Positions 8,176 to 17,439 are shown, counted from the first letter of the stretch. The stretch is DNA of 64,000 nt from Erythrobacter litoralis (GCF_029760855.1 NZ_SOSI01000006.1:1-64000), one strand, 5' to 3'. A program made the numbers and translations. Notes: generated by a model from the letters alone, not told the origin.

Positions 8176-9594
8176 TCAGCCTTCCAGCGCATCCAGATCG
8201 TTTCGCGCTCTCAATGCGGCGTTGTAACTCGTGCTCAGGAACAGCAGAGCGACAATACCGCAGATCACACCGACGATCGCGACAGAGGCACCGACCTTGG
8301 CGGGATCGCCGAAGAATTCCTCTGTAAAAAGTGCGATGACCGTCGGCCCTGCAAGCATGCCGATCAACGTTGCGGTCATGGTTGCAAGAGCGATGGCCTG
8401 GCCCCGGAAGTCAGATGGGACACCCTTTTGCAAAGCAACAACCATCGGAGAATTGAAGGGAGCGGCCATGTGATACATTCCAATAAAGAAAAGTGCTACG
8501 GGGACGCTTCCGGCAAGGTAGAAACCGCTGACCGATGCGACAATCGCGATGCAGGTCGCGCCGATGAGATACCGGTGTGGCGCATTTTTTATGCCGCGCG
8601 CTTCCAACCAGTCGATCAGCCAGCCTCCCGCGATGTAACCGACAAGACCACTGAGCATCTGAACGAATCCGAGTGTGATGCCTACCTCGCCCATCGAAAG
8701 GCCGAACACTCGGCTAAGATAGGCCGGGGTCCAGCTTGTCAGACCATAGGCAAGCGCGCCCATCGCGCTGCACCCAAGGGCCAGCCCGGACATGAAGAGC
8801 CAGTTCGACCTTAGCCATGCGAAGTAGCCCGACTTGGGGCTGTGAGCGGCTTCCATGGTGATGTCGGGACCGGTTTCGACCATGGCAGGCGCCTCGGCCG
8901 GTTGCCGCTTGCCTGCTTGCCGCAGCGCCTCAGACTCGTCACGTCCGGGAAGCAGTAATGTGAGGAAGGCCAGCAACACACCGGGCAAACCAAGAATCAG
9001 GAACACAGCTTGCCAGGGAGCAACTGCTCCGACGACAGGCAAGGTCGCCTGCCCCATCGACCCAGTGAAATCGACCAGGAAACCCCCGCTTAGCACAGCC
9101 ATTCCGCCACCAAGCGCCGCCGCGCTCCCCATTAGGCCGGTTGCACGTGCTACTTGATGCTTTGGAAATAGATCCGGAATCATGGCGAAGGCCGCAGGGG
9201 CGAGCGCTGCCTCACCAACACCAACGAAGAAGCGCGAAAGGAACATCTCGCCAAAGCTGCTGGCAAGCCCGCCTGCCGCGGTGGCCAACGACCACAAGGT
9301 GACGCCAAGATAGATGACCCAGCGGCGCGACCACTTGTCAGCCAGCCATGCCAGCGGGAGGCTGGCGATTCCAAAACAAAGCGCAAAGGCAAGACCGGTG
9401 AGGTAGCTGAACTGGACATCGTCGAGGCCGAGGTCTGCCTTGATGGGATCCACCAGCAGCGCGATAATCATGCGATCGGCGTAGGAAAGGATGGTAAAGA
9501 GTATCAGGATAGCCAGCGCGACGACCGCTTTGGGATGGCGCTTTACGAGGCCAGGAGAGTTTGCAGAGCCTCCAGTAAGATCGACCGCTACCAT
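8176..9594 (-). CDS. MFS transporter
   Basis: 472-residue major facilitator with about twelve hydrophobic segments. The cytoplasmic motif A equivalent LAWLADKWSRRWVIYLG follows TM2, and an acidic, proline-containing central loop lies near residues 215-250 between the two six-helix halves. The N-terminus ALAILILFTILSYADRMIIA resembles spinster-like or organic-anion MFS proteins. The start has CGGAGGGG upstream. Divergent from the MaoC operon, sharing the palindrome at 9638. Likely moves the island's substrate or a carboxylate intermediate across the inner membrane; substrate not deducible. Confidence 0.9.
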   Translation of the reverse strand: MVAVDLTGGSANSPGLVKRHPKAVVALAILILFTILSYADRMIIALLVDPIKADLGLDDVQFSYLTGLAFALCFGIASLPLAWLADKWSRRWVIYLGVTLWSLATAAGGLASSFGEMFLSRFFVGVGEAALAPAAFAMIPDLFPKHQVARATGLMGSAAALGGGMAVLSGGFLVDFTGSMGQATLPVVGAVAPWQAVFLILGLPGVLLAFLTLLLPGRDESEALRQAGKRQPAEAPAMVETGPDITMEAAHSPKSGYFAWLRSNWLFMSGLALGCSAMGALAYGLTSWTPAYLSRVFGLSMGEVGITLGFVQMLSGLVGYIAGGWLIDWLEARGIKNAPHRYLIGATCIAIVASVSGFYLAGSVPVALFFIGMYHMAAPFNSPMVVALQKGVPSDFRGQAIALATMTATLIGMLAGPTVIALFTEEFFGDPAKVGASVAIVGVICGIVALLFLSTSYNAALRARNDLDALEG

Positions 9595-9637
9595 GAAATG
9601 CCCCTCCGGTTAAATTGGAACTGTTCTCTCGACAGCA

Positions 9638-9653
9638 ATTCAGATACCTGTAT
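9638..9653. promoter_or_regulatory. Candidate operator, 16-bp palindrome (MFS / MaoC copy)
   Basis: ATTCAGATACCTGTAT: 5 of 6 left-arm and 4 of 6 right-arm matches with the same ATAC centre. It lies in the 89-base divergent gap, 44 bases from the MFS start and 31 from the MaoC start. Confidence 0.55.
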
Positions 9654-9683
9654 TAGCGGTTCTCGAGAGGAGTTCAATCGACA

Positions 9684-10544
9684 ATGCTTGCCGCAGACGA
9701 CCTGCTCGCCAGCGCCCCCGACACAAAGTCGGTAGAATGGCTTGAGCGCGACAGCATCATTTATAATCTCGGCATCGGCTATGGCCCTGCTGCGATAGAG
9801 GATGAGACCAAGCTCAAATACCTGCTCGAGGACCGGCTTGTCGCATTCCCGACCATGGCAACCGTCATGGGCATGTCGATGGCCATCTTCGATAAACGCT
9901 TTGGGATAGCCTATAACGCCGTGCTTCATGGCGAGGAGTGGATCGACATTCACCGTCCGCTTCCCGCATCCGGGTCTTTCGAAGTCTCGACCGGTGTGGA
10001 GAAGATATGGGATCGAGGGTCGGAGAAGGGTGCGATCCTGCAAACCAAAAAAACCATTCGCGTGGCGGGAGATAATGATCCGATCGCCGATACCCGCACT
10101 GTCCTGATGCTCCGCCAGAACGGTGGTTTCGGCGGCTCGGAAGAGGGCGCGCCGCGTGTAGAATCCCCGCCTGAACGCGATCCGGAGATCACCATCGCAC
10201 TTGCTACGCAACCAGAACAGGCTTTGATCTATCGCCTGTCGGGCGACCACAATCCGCTTCACGCCGATCCGCAGGTCGCCATGAAAGCCGGTTTTCCCGG
10301 CCCCATCCTGCACGGCATGGCGACCTACGGCGTCGTAGCCCGTTCCATCGTCGAAGCAGCATGCGACGGAGACGAAGCTCGCTTGTCGAAATTCGGCATG
10401 CGATTTTCCAATCCTGTGTACCCAGGGGAAACATTGCGGACTGATATCTGGACCATTGGCGAAGGGAATGTCGCCTTCCAGGCAACTGCGGTTGAGCGCG
10501 ACGTGTTGGTTGCGACCGGCGGTCGTGCCAATGTTCGCAACTGA
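9684..10544 (+). CDS. MaoC-type double-hotdog enoyl-CoA hydratase
   Basis: 286 residues, the length of hydratase-2 proteins with two hotdog halves. The C-terminal half carries YRLSGDHNPLHADPQVAMKA with D188 and H193 in the catalytic Asp/His arrangement of (R)-specific hydratases, then FPGPILHGMATYG. Expected reaction: syn hydration of a trans-2-enoyl-CoA. First gene of a four-gene operon with the thiolase-like, DUF35 and RraA-like genes, where it would supply a 3-hydroxyacyl-CoA for C-C cleavage. This mirrors the hydratase/aldolase order known for steroid side chains. Confidence 0.9.
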   Translation: MLAADDLLASAPDTKSVEWLERDSIIYNLGIGYGPAAIEDETKLKYLLEDRLVAFPTMATVMGMSMAIFDKRFGIAYNAVLHGEEWIDIHRPLPASGSFEVSTGVEKIWDRGSEKGAILQTKKTIRVAGDNDPIADTRTVLMLRQNGGFGGSEEGAPRVESPPERDPEITIALATQPEQALIYRLSGDHNPLHADPQVAMKAGFPGPILHGMATYGVVARSIVEAACDGDEARLSKFGMRFSNPVYPGETLRTDIWTIGEGNVAFQATAVERDVLVATGGRANVRN

Positions 10545-10563
10545 GCATTCGAGAGGATAGGAA

Positions 10564-11727
10564 ATGGGTTTCCCGCAAAGAGAAGCGGCGATCGTCGGCG
10601 TTTATACGACCGAACAGGCGCGCGGAATGGAGCGCAGCATGTGGTCGCTCGAACTCGAAGCGATCAAGGGGGCTCTCGACGACGCCGGGCTTAGCCACAA
10701 ACAGGTCGATGGGCTTATTCCGATGGCCTACGAAACACCGCTTAACTTGCACATGGCATGGGCCGAGCAGCTTGGCGGAAGGCCAATCACCTACATGGAT
10801 GTCGGCAACGGATCATCCGCTGTCGCGAAAGCTACCAATGCTATTGCTGCGGGAATGGCAAACGTCGTCGTTATCTACTTCGCCAATTGCAACAATCCTA
10901 ACGGACCTCGCCAGCTGAAAGTGCAAAGCAAGGCACCGCGCGTACCGGATTGGCAGTTCATGGTGCATGGAGCCTACATGTCCGTGTGGTATGCAATGTG
11001 GACGCGCCAATACATGCATGAATACGGCACGCCGCACGAAATCTTCGCCGAGTACCCTGTCCAGATGAGAGCCAACGCCATGTTGAAGCCGGATTCCCTT
11101 ATGGGACATCGCGGCGCAATCACGGTGGAGGACGTGCTGGGAAGCCGGATGATTGCGAGTCCGCTCCACCTCCTCGAATGCCCGCTCGACAATGATGGTG
11201 GTTATGCGATCGTAGTCGCATCGAAGGAAATCGCTAAAGATTGCAAGACCAAGCCGGTCTGGGTTTTGGGCGGTGCCGAAGCGACCTACACCGACAGCTA
11301 CATGACTATCCCGTCACCCTGGAATGATCCCAAGGGACAGGCGGTCCGCAAGTGCAGCGACATGGCTTTCGACATGTCTGGCATCGGCAGAGACGAGATC
11401 GACGTAGCTGGGCTCTACGATTGCTTCGCGGTTACCGTGGCCCGTAATCTTGAGGAAATGGGCTTTTGCTCGATGGGCGAAGGTGCAGACTACATGAAGG
11501 AAGGTCATCTGTATCGAGGGGGCAAGATGCCAGCCAATACCGACGGCGGGCTGATGGCGAACAGCCACAATGGCAACCCGAGCGGGATGCATACGATCGA
11601 AGTCACCCGCCAGCTGCGGGGCGAATGCGGAGAGCGTCAGGTCAAGGATGCGAAGATCGGCGTCACCCTAGCCCAAGGGTGGTCCGTTCATGGGCTAGCC
11701 GGCACTTTGCTTTTGGCGGCGGATTGA
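10564..11727 (+). CDS. Thiolase-like (SCP2/Ltp2-type) protein, probable acyl-CoA retro-aldolase
   Basis: 387-residue thiolase-fold protein of the SCP2-thiolase branch. Around the usual nucleophile position (MDVGNGSSAVAKATNAIAAG, about 78-97) there is no cysteine, so ordinary thiolysis is unlikely. The C-terminal region has NTDGGLMANSHNGNPSGMHT in place of the usual thiolase glycine-histidine motif. Immediately followed by a DUF35 protein. Known Ltp2-type proteins lacking thiolase chemistry pair with DUF35 partners and cleave tertiary 3-hydroxyacyl-CoAs by retro-aldol reaction; I infer the same here. A GAGAGGATAG ribosome site precedes the ATG. Confidence 0.82.
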   Translation: MGFPQREAAIVGVYTTEQARGMERSMWSLELEAIKGALDDAGLSHKQVDGLIPMAYETPLNLHMAWAEQLGGRPITYMDVGNGSSAVAKATNAIAAGMANVVVIYFANCNNPNGPRQLKVQSKAPRVPDWQFMVHGAYMSVWYAMWTRQYMHEYGTPHEIFAEYPVQMRANAMLKPDSLMGHRGAITVEDVLGSRMIASPLHLLECPLDNDGGYAIVVASKEIAKDCKTKPVWVLGGAEATYTDSYMTIPSPWNDPKGQAVRKCSDMAFDMSGIGRDEIDVAGLYDCFAVTVARNLEEMGFCSMGEGADYMKEGHLYRGGKMPANTDGGLMANSHNGNPSGMHTIEVTRQLRGECGERQVKDAKIGVTLAQGWSVHGLAGTLLLAAD

Positions 11728-11737
11728 GGAGGTAGAA

Positions 11738-12163
11738 ATGGATATCGACCCCAACGCCTACCTGCGCCCCCTTCCCCGCAAGGAAGCATTCAACGCGCCT
11801 TTCTGGGAAGGGCTCACAGAGCGCGAATTCCGCGTGACCAAGTGCAAGGATTGCGGTGACTGGAACTGGATACCTTATGAAGGCTGCCGTTCTTGCCTGT
11901 CGCAGAACCTCGAATGGACACCAATAAGCGGAAAGGGAAAACTTATGACCTTCTCCGTCGTCCATCGCGGTCCGCCAACCTTTGGTACCGATCCATATGG
12001 TGTGGCGCTGGTCGAGATGGATGAGCACCCTCGTTCGATTGTCCTGCTGGCCAACGTGGTTGATACCGATCTCGATACGCTCGAAATCGGGATGCCGATG
12101 GAAATCGTCTACGAGGACATCCCCGGAGAAAACATCACGATGTACCGGGTCAAGGCTGCCTGA
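11738..12163 (+). CDS. DUF35 OB-fold / zinc-ribbon partner protein
   Basis: 141 residues. A rubredoxin-like zinc ribbon is formed by C36, C39, C50 and C53 (KCKDCGDW, EGCRSC), followed by an OB-fold with TFSVVHRGPPTFGTDPYGVALVEMD. DUF35 proteins have no known catalysis of their own and form complexes with thiolase-fold enzymes, where they are needed for activity. The spacing of ten bases after the thiolase-like gene with GAGGAGG upstream supports a stoichiometric partner. Confidence 0.9.
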   Translation: MDIDPNAYLRPLPRKEAFNAPFWEGLTEREFRVTKCKDCGDWNWIPYEGCRSCLSQNLEWTPISGKGKLMTFSVVHRGPPTFGTDPYGVALVEMDEHPRSIVLLANVVDTDLDTLEIGMPMEIVYEDIPGENITMYRVKAA

Positions 12164-12165
12164 AC

Positions 12166-12849
12166 GTGTTGGTAACGCGCGAAACCATAGATAGGCTGCG
12201 CGAGTTCAGCACACCGGACATTCTTAACGGGCTGAAGCGTCTTGGCGTTAAGCCAGCCGATCTAGAGGTAATGGACCGCGACATCGTCGGCTGCATGGCG
12301 CCCGAACTTGGTGTTTCATGCGGATTTGCAGTGACCCGCAAGATGGCAACTCGCCGCGAGGGCGGACCAGGGAAGATGGCCGATGTGGGGCCGGATCAAG
12401 GGCTGCTCGACGTTGACGGCCCACGCTTCCTCGTTGTCGAGAACAACGGGGAATGGGAGGGGCCGGTCTGTGTTTGGGGCGAAGTTACTTCCAATATCCA
12501 CACCGCGTTGGATTGCCACGCAGGCGTTACCAACGGTCCCGTCCGCGATCTCCCCGAGATGGCGGAACTCTGCTTCCAGGCTTTTGCCAACGGGGCAGGA
12601 GCTGGCGGTGGCATAGTCGATTTGCTCGAAGTGAATACACCTGTGACTGTCGGTGGCGTCACCGTCCGTCCGGGAGACATTATTCACGGCGATTGTCACG
12701 GCGTCGTACGTATCCCGTCCGACCTTGCCGAGAAACTTCCCGAGAGTATTGCGGCTCACAAGGCGTGGGAGGAAGGGATTTTCGAAGTTTGCAGGACAAA
12801 GCCGCTCGATCTCGAAGCGCTAGCTGCAGCGATGAAGCCTAAAGCCTGA
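12166..12849 (+). CDS. RraA-family aldolase/decarboxylase-like protein
   Basis: 227 residues of the RraA/HMG-aldolase fold. The family signature VTNGPVRDLPEM contains the Arg-Asp pair used for metal and substrate binding, and HGDCHGVVRIPSDLAEKLP closes the fold. Metal-dependent members cleave 4-hydroxy-4-methyl-2-oxoglutarate or decarboxylate oxaloacetate; others lack activity. A GTG start lies two bases after the DUF35 stop. In this operon it may process the keto-acid or short fragment released by C-C cleavage, an inference from position only. Confidence 0.82.
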   Translation: MLVTRETIDRLREFSTPDILNGLKRLGVKPADLEVMDRDIVGCMAPELGVSCGFAVTRKMATRREGGPGKMADVGPDQGLLDVDGPRFLVVENNGEWEGPVCVWGEVTSNIHTALDCHAGVTNGPVRDLPEMAELCFQAFANGAGAGGGIVDLLEVNTPVTVGGVTVRPGDIIHGDCHGVVRIPSDLAEKLPESIAAHKAWEEGIFEVCRTKPLDLEALAAAMKPKA

Positions 12850-12855
12850 GCGACT

Positions 12856-13824
12856 CTATTCTGCCGCTTCCAGTTCGCGATACTCGGTCGGCGAACTCCC
12901 GAAATGACGGCGGAAGGTGCGGATAAACGCTGTGCTTGACGAGTAACCGGTCGACGCAGAGATCGTCTTGATCGGCTCTCTGGAGCGTCGCAGTAGCCGG
13001 GCAGCCATATCCATGCGAGCTTCGGTCACGACTTCCATGGGAGTGCGCCCGGTTTCCTGCCGGAATTTCTCAGCAAAGCCTGAACGCGACATCCCTGCAT
13101 GACTGGCGAGACTTGTCACGGACCATGGCCGACCGGGCTCGAGGCGGATAGCCTGGACCACCCGCGCAATTGCCACACTCGACCTTGGATTCTCGCTCAC
13201 GAGAGCCGGCTCCTGTAGCAACTGCTCCCGCAACCGGCGAGTGACCAAAAGGTGCGCAAACCGGGCAAGGCAAATAGTGCCGCCCGGAGCGTCCGCCATC
13301 TCACGCAAGGATCTCACAGCTTCGTCGGATGAGGGAGTGTTAGGCTTATAGCCTGGACTCCCTTCGATAACCTTTGGCAACAATTCCCGCGGCGGCAGGA
13401 GATCTTGCGGCCACGTTAGGCCGATTTGCCCGCTGAGCACGGTCGCCCTGGGTTGATCCGAACGCGATACACCGAACATCAGGTGCGCTGGACTGTCCTC
13501 GCTCTCGAACGAACCGCTCGGATCGTCCCCTTTATCCGCTATTTCAGACATACGCATCAATTTCGCACCCGGACCGGTGCGAATTACATGCTGGGCCCCG
13601 CTAGGTAGGATGACAGATTGCCCCGCCGAATATGTCTGCGGATCGTCATGCGAGCAGGAAAGTTCAATCGCACCTTCCAGGACGAAATGTACCGCGATCA
13701 GATCGTCAGCGCGGTCCAGCGAAAATCCGTGCCCATCGCCGATGTCGATCGTAGCCCATTTGGCGCTGACGAGATGCAAGCCACTCAGGGCCCGGCTCAG
13801 GTTCACGCTGCGCGCGTCCGTCAT
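12856..13824 (-). CDS. AraC-family transcriptional regulator
   Basis: 322 residues. The N-terminal cupin-like sensor domain (about 1-190) has a beta-barrel run FVLEGAIELSCSHDD and SAGQSVILPSGAQHVIRTG. The C-terminal double helix-turn-helix (about 215-320) has VTSLASHAGMSRSGFAEKF and the second helix pair ISASTGYSSSTAFIRTFRRH with SPTEYR. Converges with the RraA gene, six bases apart, and diverges from the SnoaL-like gene at 14068. The AraC/cupin type typically regulates neighbouring metabolic genes. It is one of two regulators in the window, but palindromes such as the shared 16-mer are not the usual AraC site. Confidence 0.92.
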   Translation of the reverse strand: MTDARSVNLSRALSGLHLVSAKWATIDIGDGHGFSLDRADDLIAVHFVLEGAIELSCSHDDPQTYSAGQSVILPSGAQHVIRTGPGAKLMRMSEIADKGDDPSGSFESEDSPAHLMFGVSRSDQPRATVLSGQIGLTWPQDLLPPRELLPKVIEGSPGYKPNTPSSDEAVRSLREMADAPGGTICLARFAHLLVTRRLREQLLQEPALVSENPRSSVAIARVVQAIRLEPGRPWSVTSLASHAGMSRSGFAEKFRQETGRTPMEVVTEARMDMAARLLRRSREPIKTISASTGYSSSTAFIRTFRRHFGSSPTEYRELEAAE

Positions 13825-14009
13825 TTCAGTCCAATCCTCTCTCCATCGCTTGCGCCATTTTTTGTGCGCTTTAGGCGATTGGCCAAGGGTATAGGTAATT
13901 TACAGGGGTAGCAAGCCGACGCCCAAGGAAGTCGCTTTGCGTCCGGCCCAACCGCAAGTTCAGATTTCTGGACGGATAGCCAGCGCACAGCCGTAGGGGA
14001 CAAACGACA

Positions 14010-14025
14010 ATTGAGTTATCCATTT
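14010..14025. promoter_or_regulatory. Degenerate copy of the 16-bp operator
   Basis: ATTGAGTTATCCATTT: complete left arm but a poor right arm. It lies 43 bases upstream of the SnoaL-like gene, the same position as the better sites, and inside the 243-base AraC/SnoaL divergent gap, which otherwise shows nothing recognisable. Low confidence on its own. Confidence 0.3.
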
Positions 14026-14067
14026 TGCCATCGTTCCCCGCAAACCAAAGATTTGAGAGGATTACCC

Positions 14068-14607
14068 ATGGCGCAAAAGACGCTGGAAGAGCGAATTCAG
14101 GAACTGGAAGACAAGCAGGCCATCAAGGATTGCTTCTTCAATTTCCATTACGCCTGTACGGGCGGCTTCACCGGCAAGCAGGCCGGTCGCATGGAAGCGC
14201 TCGACTATCTCACCGACGATGCCACGATCGAGGTTCTCGGACTGCATGAACCTGGCAAAGGGCCGCGCGGACGCAAGGAATTCACGGAATATTGGGATTT
14301 CTATTACGGCGATGCGGGCCCCCTCCCCTTCGTCTTCCAGACCAGCGTCAACGAAAAGATCGAGATCGACGGTGATACCGCGGTCGAATGGTCCAACATG
14401 CTTATGATGGTCGGTTTCCGCGAAGACAAACCGCTGATGGGCCTTTCGCAGCGCATCAATGATTATGTCCGCACGGATGACGGGTGGAAGATCAAGAAGA
14501 CGACAATGGTCGGCGGATTCACCACAACGATCGACACTCTGGATGGCGCTCTCAACGAACTTCCGGAACCCGAAGCACGGACACCCTGGACCTACAAGGG
14601 CGACTGA
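14068..14607 (+). CDS. SnoaL-like (NTF2-fold) protein
   Basis: 179 residues of the NTF2/SnoaL cone fold. It starts MAQKTLEERIQELEDKQAIKDCFFNF, the typical N-terminal helix of this family, followed by YLTDDATIEV and a C-terminal WKIKKTTMVGGF sheet. Proteins of this type act as isomerases, dehydratases, aldol cyclases or hydroxylation accessories on hydrophobic ligands. The ATG at 14068 has GAGAGGA upstream; an in-frame TTG 19 codons earlier overlaps the putative operator. Single-gene unit ending in a shared hairpin. A distant paralogue follows the Rieske gene at 51655. Confidence 0.82.
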   Translation: MAQKTLEERIQELEDKQAIKDCFFNFHYACTGGFTGKQAGRMEALDYLTDDATIEVLGLHEPGKGPRGRKEFTEYWDFYYGDAGPLPFVFQTSVNEKIEIDGDTAVEWSNMLMMVGFREDKPLMGLSQRINDYVRTDDGWKIKKTTMVGGFTTTIDTLDGALNELPEPEARTPWTYKGD

Positions 14608-14630
14608 TCGAGACGAACGGTCGTCACCAC

Positions 14631-14664
14631 GGCCCGCTCCACACTGGGGAGTTTGAAGCGGGCC
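14631..14664. terminator. Hairpin between convergent genes
   Basis: GGCCCGCT / AGCGGGCC, 8-bp GC-rich stem with an 18-base loop, placed between the convergent SnoaL-like and ligase genes. No T-run follows, so termination strength is uncertain. Confidence 0.5.
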
Positions 14665-14673
14665 ACACCCTGC

Positions 14674-16227
14674 CTATTGCTGGATTTCGGGAAGCAGGAA
14701 CTTCTGCACCTTGCCGGTCGCGTTACGCGGCAGATCTTCGACGAAAGAGATGGCACGCGGCACCTTGAAATTCGCCATCTTCTCACGCGCCCATGAGACG
14801 ATTTGTTTGTCGGTCGGAGACGATCCGTTGGCTGGAATGATCCAGGCTGCGCAGATCTCTCCCAGGCGCTCGTCAGGAATGCCTTTGACCGCAACCTGTG
14901 CAATGTCGGGGTGCGCCATCAGCATGGCCTCGATCTCGGCCGGGTAGCAATTGAATCCACCACTGATGAACATGTCCTTCGACCGATCGGTGATGGTAAG
15001 ATACCCGTCATCGTCCATTACGCCGATATCGCCTGTGTCGAGCCAGCCTTCGGGATCGATCGCTTCTGCTGTCGCTTCGGGATTATCGAGATAACCCTGC
15101 ATCACGTTATATCCCCGCACGAATACGCGCCCCGGTTCGCTGCCCGCGACCACTTTGCCATCTTCGTCCACGAGCTTCAGCTCGATTCCCTCGATCGGCT
15201 TGCCGCAGCTTCGCACGATGATTTCAGGGGGATCGGACGGTCCAGTCATGGTGACCGTACCGCACGCCTCAGTAAGCCCATAGCCGGTAAGCACGGTGGG
15301 AATTCCCAAGGTTTCCCGCATGTCGGTGATGAGCTGCGGAGGTACGGAAGCTGCCCCGGTTATCGAGACCCGGACCGAAGATATCTTGTCGCGATCGAAA
15401 GCGGAATCGGTCAGAAGAGTCTGGAACAATGTTGGCGGCCCCGGGAGAAATGTAACTTGCTCGCGCTCGACCAGATCGACAAGTTCGCCGACTTCGAGCT
15501 GAGCCATCGGTAAAGTCGTAGCCCCGACGGCGAGGTTGACCACCCAACCTGCCTTGTATCCGGCACAGTGGAAAAATGGCCAGAGGATGAGAAAGCCGTC
15601 GCCATGCGTAATCGTGGTGGCATTGGCCCACAAGCGCGCCGTGCGCACGGTTTGCTCATGCGTTGCCATCACACCCTTGGGCGCACCGGTTGTCCCGCTC
15701 GTAAACAGGATGTCGCCCAAGTCACCTCCGGACAGGGCGGCAATCCGGCGCTCTACTTCGCGACCGTAGCCCGAGCCTGCCGCAAGGAAAGCGTCCCACT
15801 CATTACCATCGAGCGAAACGACTTTCCGCAAGGTCGGTATGTCGAGCGAATTGAGGGTATCGGCATAGCGAAATCCCAAGAATTCCTCTGTCGCGACACC
15901 CATCGCAGCTGCGCTTCGCTCGATTATGTCAGCGACTTCGCCTTCCCGATAGCGAGTATTCAAAGGTATGAGCACACCGCCTGCGGCCTGAAGTCCGAGA
16001 CAAACTACGATCCAGTCGGCGGAGTTCTGGGCCCACAGCGCCACTCGTTCACCTTCGCTTAGACCTGCAGCGACAAAGCCAGCTGCAGCAGCCTTCATCT
16101 CTTGAGCGAGCTCGGCAAACGTAATCTGGCGCTTGCCATCGACGATCGCTATGTCATCGGGCCAATCGCGGGCAGCGGCAAGCGCCAGGTGCGGGATCGT
16201 CATTGCCGGTTCTGTATCGCTAGCCAT
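14674..16227 (-). CDS. AMP-dependent acyl-CoA ligase (FadD-like)
   Basis: 517 residues, ANL superfamily; activates a carboxylic acid to its CoA thioester through an acyl-AMP. P-loop-like DILFTSGTTGAPKGVMATH, the A5 motif GYGLTEACGTVTMTG, the hinge region GWLDTGDIGVMDDDGYLTI, DRSKDMFISGGFNCYPAEIE, and the catalytic-lysine end LPRNATGKVQKF. The ATG at 16227 with GGAGA upstream is preferred to an in-frame TTG four codons earlier. Third gene of a ligase / CoA-transferase / ligase operon read leftwards from 18932. Confidence 0.92.
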   Translation of the reverse strand: MASDTEPAMTIPHLALAAARDWPDDIAIVDGKRQITFAELAQEMKAAAAGFVAAGLSEGERVALWAQNSADWIVVCLGLQAAGGVLIPLNTRYREGEVADIIERSAAAMGVATEEFLGFRYADTLNSLDIPTLRKVVSLDGNEWDAFLAAGSGYGREVERRIAALSGGDLGDILFTSGTTGAPKGVMATHEQTVRTARLWANATTITHGDGFLILWPFFHCAGYKAGWVVNLAVGATTLPMAQLEVGELVDLVEREQVTFLPGPPTLFQTLLTDSAFDRDKISSVRVSITGAASVPPQLITDMRETLGIPTVLTGYGLTEACGTVTMTGPSDPPEIIVRSCGKPIEGIELKLVDEDGKVVAGSEPGRVFVRGYNVMQGYLDNPEATAEAIDPEGWLDTGDIGVMDDDGYLTITDRSKDMFISGGFNCYPAEIEAMLMAHPDIAQVAVKGIPDERLGEICAAWIIPANGSSPTDKQIVSWAREKMANFKVPRAISFVEDLPRNATGKVQKFLLPEIQQ

Positions 16228-16239
16228 TCGTATCTCCAA

Positions 16240-17439
16240 TTAACCCTGCACAGCAGTGGTTATCGCACCGTCCTTCTCGAGCTTAGCGATCTCTTCCGGC
16301 GAATAGCCGACCTCTTCGAGGATAGCTGCCGAATGCTCACCGACTGCTGGTGGCGCGCGGCGTATAGAGGCAGGCGTCTTTCCGAGGTTCACCGGTGCGC
16401 GAGTCAAGGGCACGGAGACACCTAGTCGCTCGATCAATGTCTCCTCTATCAGTCCCATCGCTGCGACTTGTGGGTGATCGAGCGCGCCTTGGGGTGACAG
16501 AACCGGTCCGGCTGGAATCCTTGCCGCGGCCATTTCTTCAAGAGCTTCGTCACTCGTACGAGCAGCGGTCCAACGCGCCATACGCTCGGACAGGGCTTCG
16601 CCGTTGACGCCGCGCGCCTCATCGGTCGCGTAACGCTCATCCTCGAGCCATGAGCTTTCGCCGATCAGGTTCGCCCAACGCTTGAAAATTGCATCGCCAA
16701 CAACTTGCGTGACGATGAAGCCATCCTTGGTAGCAAAGGTGTCAGTAGGACCGTTCAGGAAGCTGCGATTGCCAATAGCCTGGCGATCCGCATTGTTCAT
16801 GGATTGCTCGGTCAGGAATGTGCTGGAGAAGGCAAGTGCCGAACCCAACAGGCTCCCGTCGATTTCCTGTCCCCGCCCGCTATTCTGCCGCTCGAACAGT
16901 GCGATCATCACGGCAAAAGCCGCATAAACAGCCGTCGCATGATCGACCCAGGTAATCGGCGAACGATAAGGTATGTTCCCTGGTCCGGAGAGAAACTGTG
17001 ATCCACACATTGCCTGCCCGACGCTGTCGAAACCGGGACGATCAGTCCATGGGCCGACTGGCCCAAACGAAGAGATATTGGCCAGAACTATGTCTGGTTT
17101 GATCGCCGTGAGGCTTTCGTAATCCAGCCCAAGCTTCGCCAAAGCCGACGGAGGGAGATTGACGACTACCACGTCCGCACTTTCGACAAGACGACGGATC
17201 AGCTCGGCGCTATCGGGTGATTTGGGATCGTAAGCGAGCGAACGCTTGTTTCGTGCCATCTGAAAGAACAGTGCACCTTCCCCGCTTTCGGCAACCGGGA
17301 CCAACCAACGGTCTTCACCACCCTCCAGACGCTCGACCCGGATTACGTCGGCACCGAAGTCGCCAAGCAGGGTCGCGCAGTATGGTCCAGCGACATACCG
17401 CCCGAAATCGAGGACGCGAATGCCGGAAAGCGCTGTCAT
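16240..17439 (-). CDS. CaiB/BaiF-type CoA-transferase (class III)
   Basis: 399 residues, usual family length. N-terminal block IRVLDFGRYVAGPYCATLLGDFGADVIRVE (residues 6-35), nucleotide/CoA-binding RNKRSLAYD, and PGFDSVGQAMCG, which holds the aspartate expected to form the anhydride intermediate. Moves CoA between an acyl-CoA and a free acid without ATP. Start codon overlaps the upstream ligase stop (ATGA), so the pair is co-translated. Substrates unknown. One of three transferases of this family in the window. Confidence 0.92.
   Translation of the reverse strand: MTALSGIRVLDFGRYVAGPYCATLLGDFGADVIRVERLEGGEDRWLVPVAESGEGALFFQMARNKRSLAYDPKSPDSAELIRRLVESADVVVVNLPPSALAKLGLDYESLTAIKPDIVLANISSFGPVGPWTDRPGFDSVGQAMCGSQFLSGPGNIPYRSPITWVDHATAVYAAFAVMIALFERQNSGRGQEIDGSLLGSALAFSSTFLTEQSMNNADRQAIGNRSFLNGPTDTFATKDGFIVTQVVGDAIFKRWANLIGESSWLEDERYATDEARGVNGEALSERMARWTAARTSDEALEEMAAARIPAGPVLSPQGALDHPQVAAMGLIEETLIERLGVSVPLTRAPVNLGKTPASIRRAPPAVGEHSAAILEEVGYSPEEIAKLEKDGAITTAVQG

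Noticed and set aside
13886..13910. GGTAATTTAC and GGGGTAGC tract upstream of the AraC gene
   Set aside because: No clear direct or inverted repeat of regulator size could be defined.
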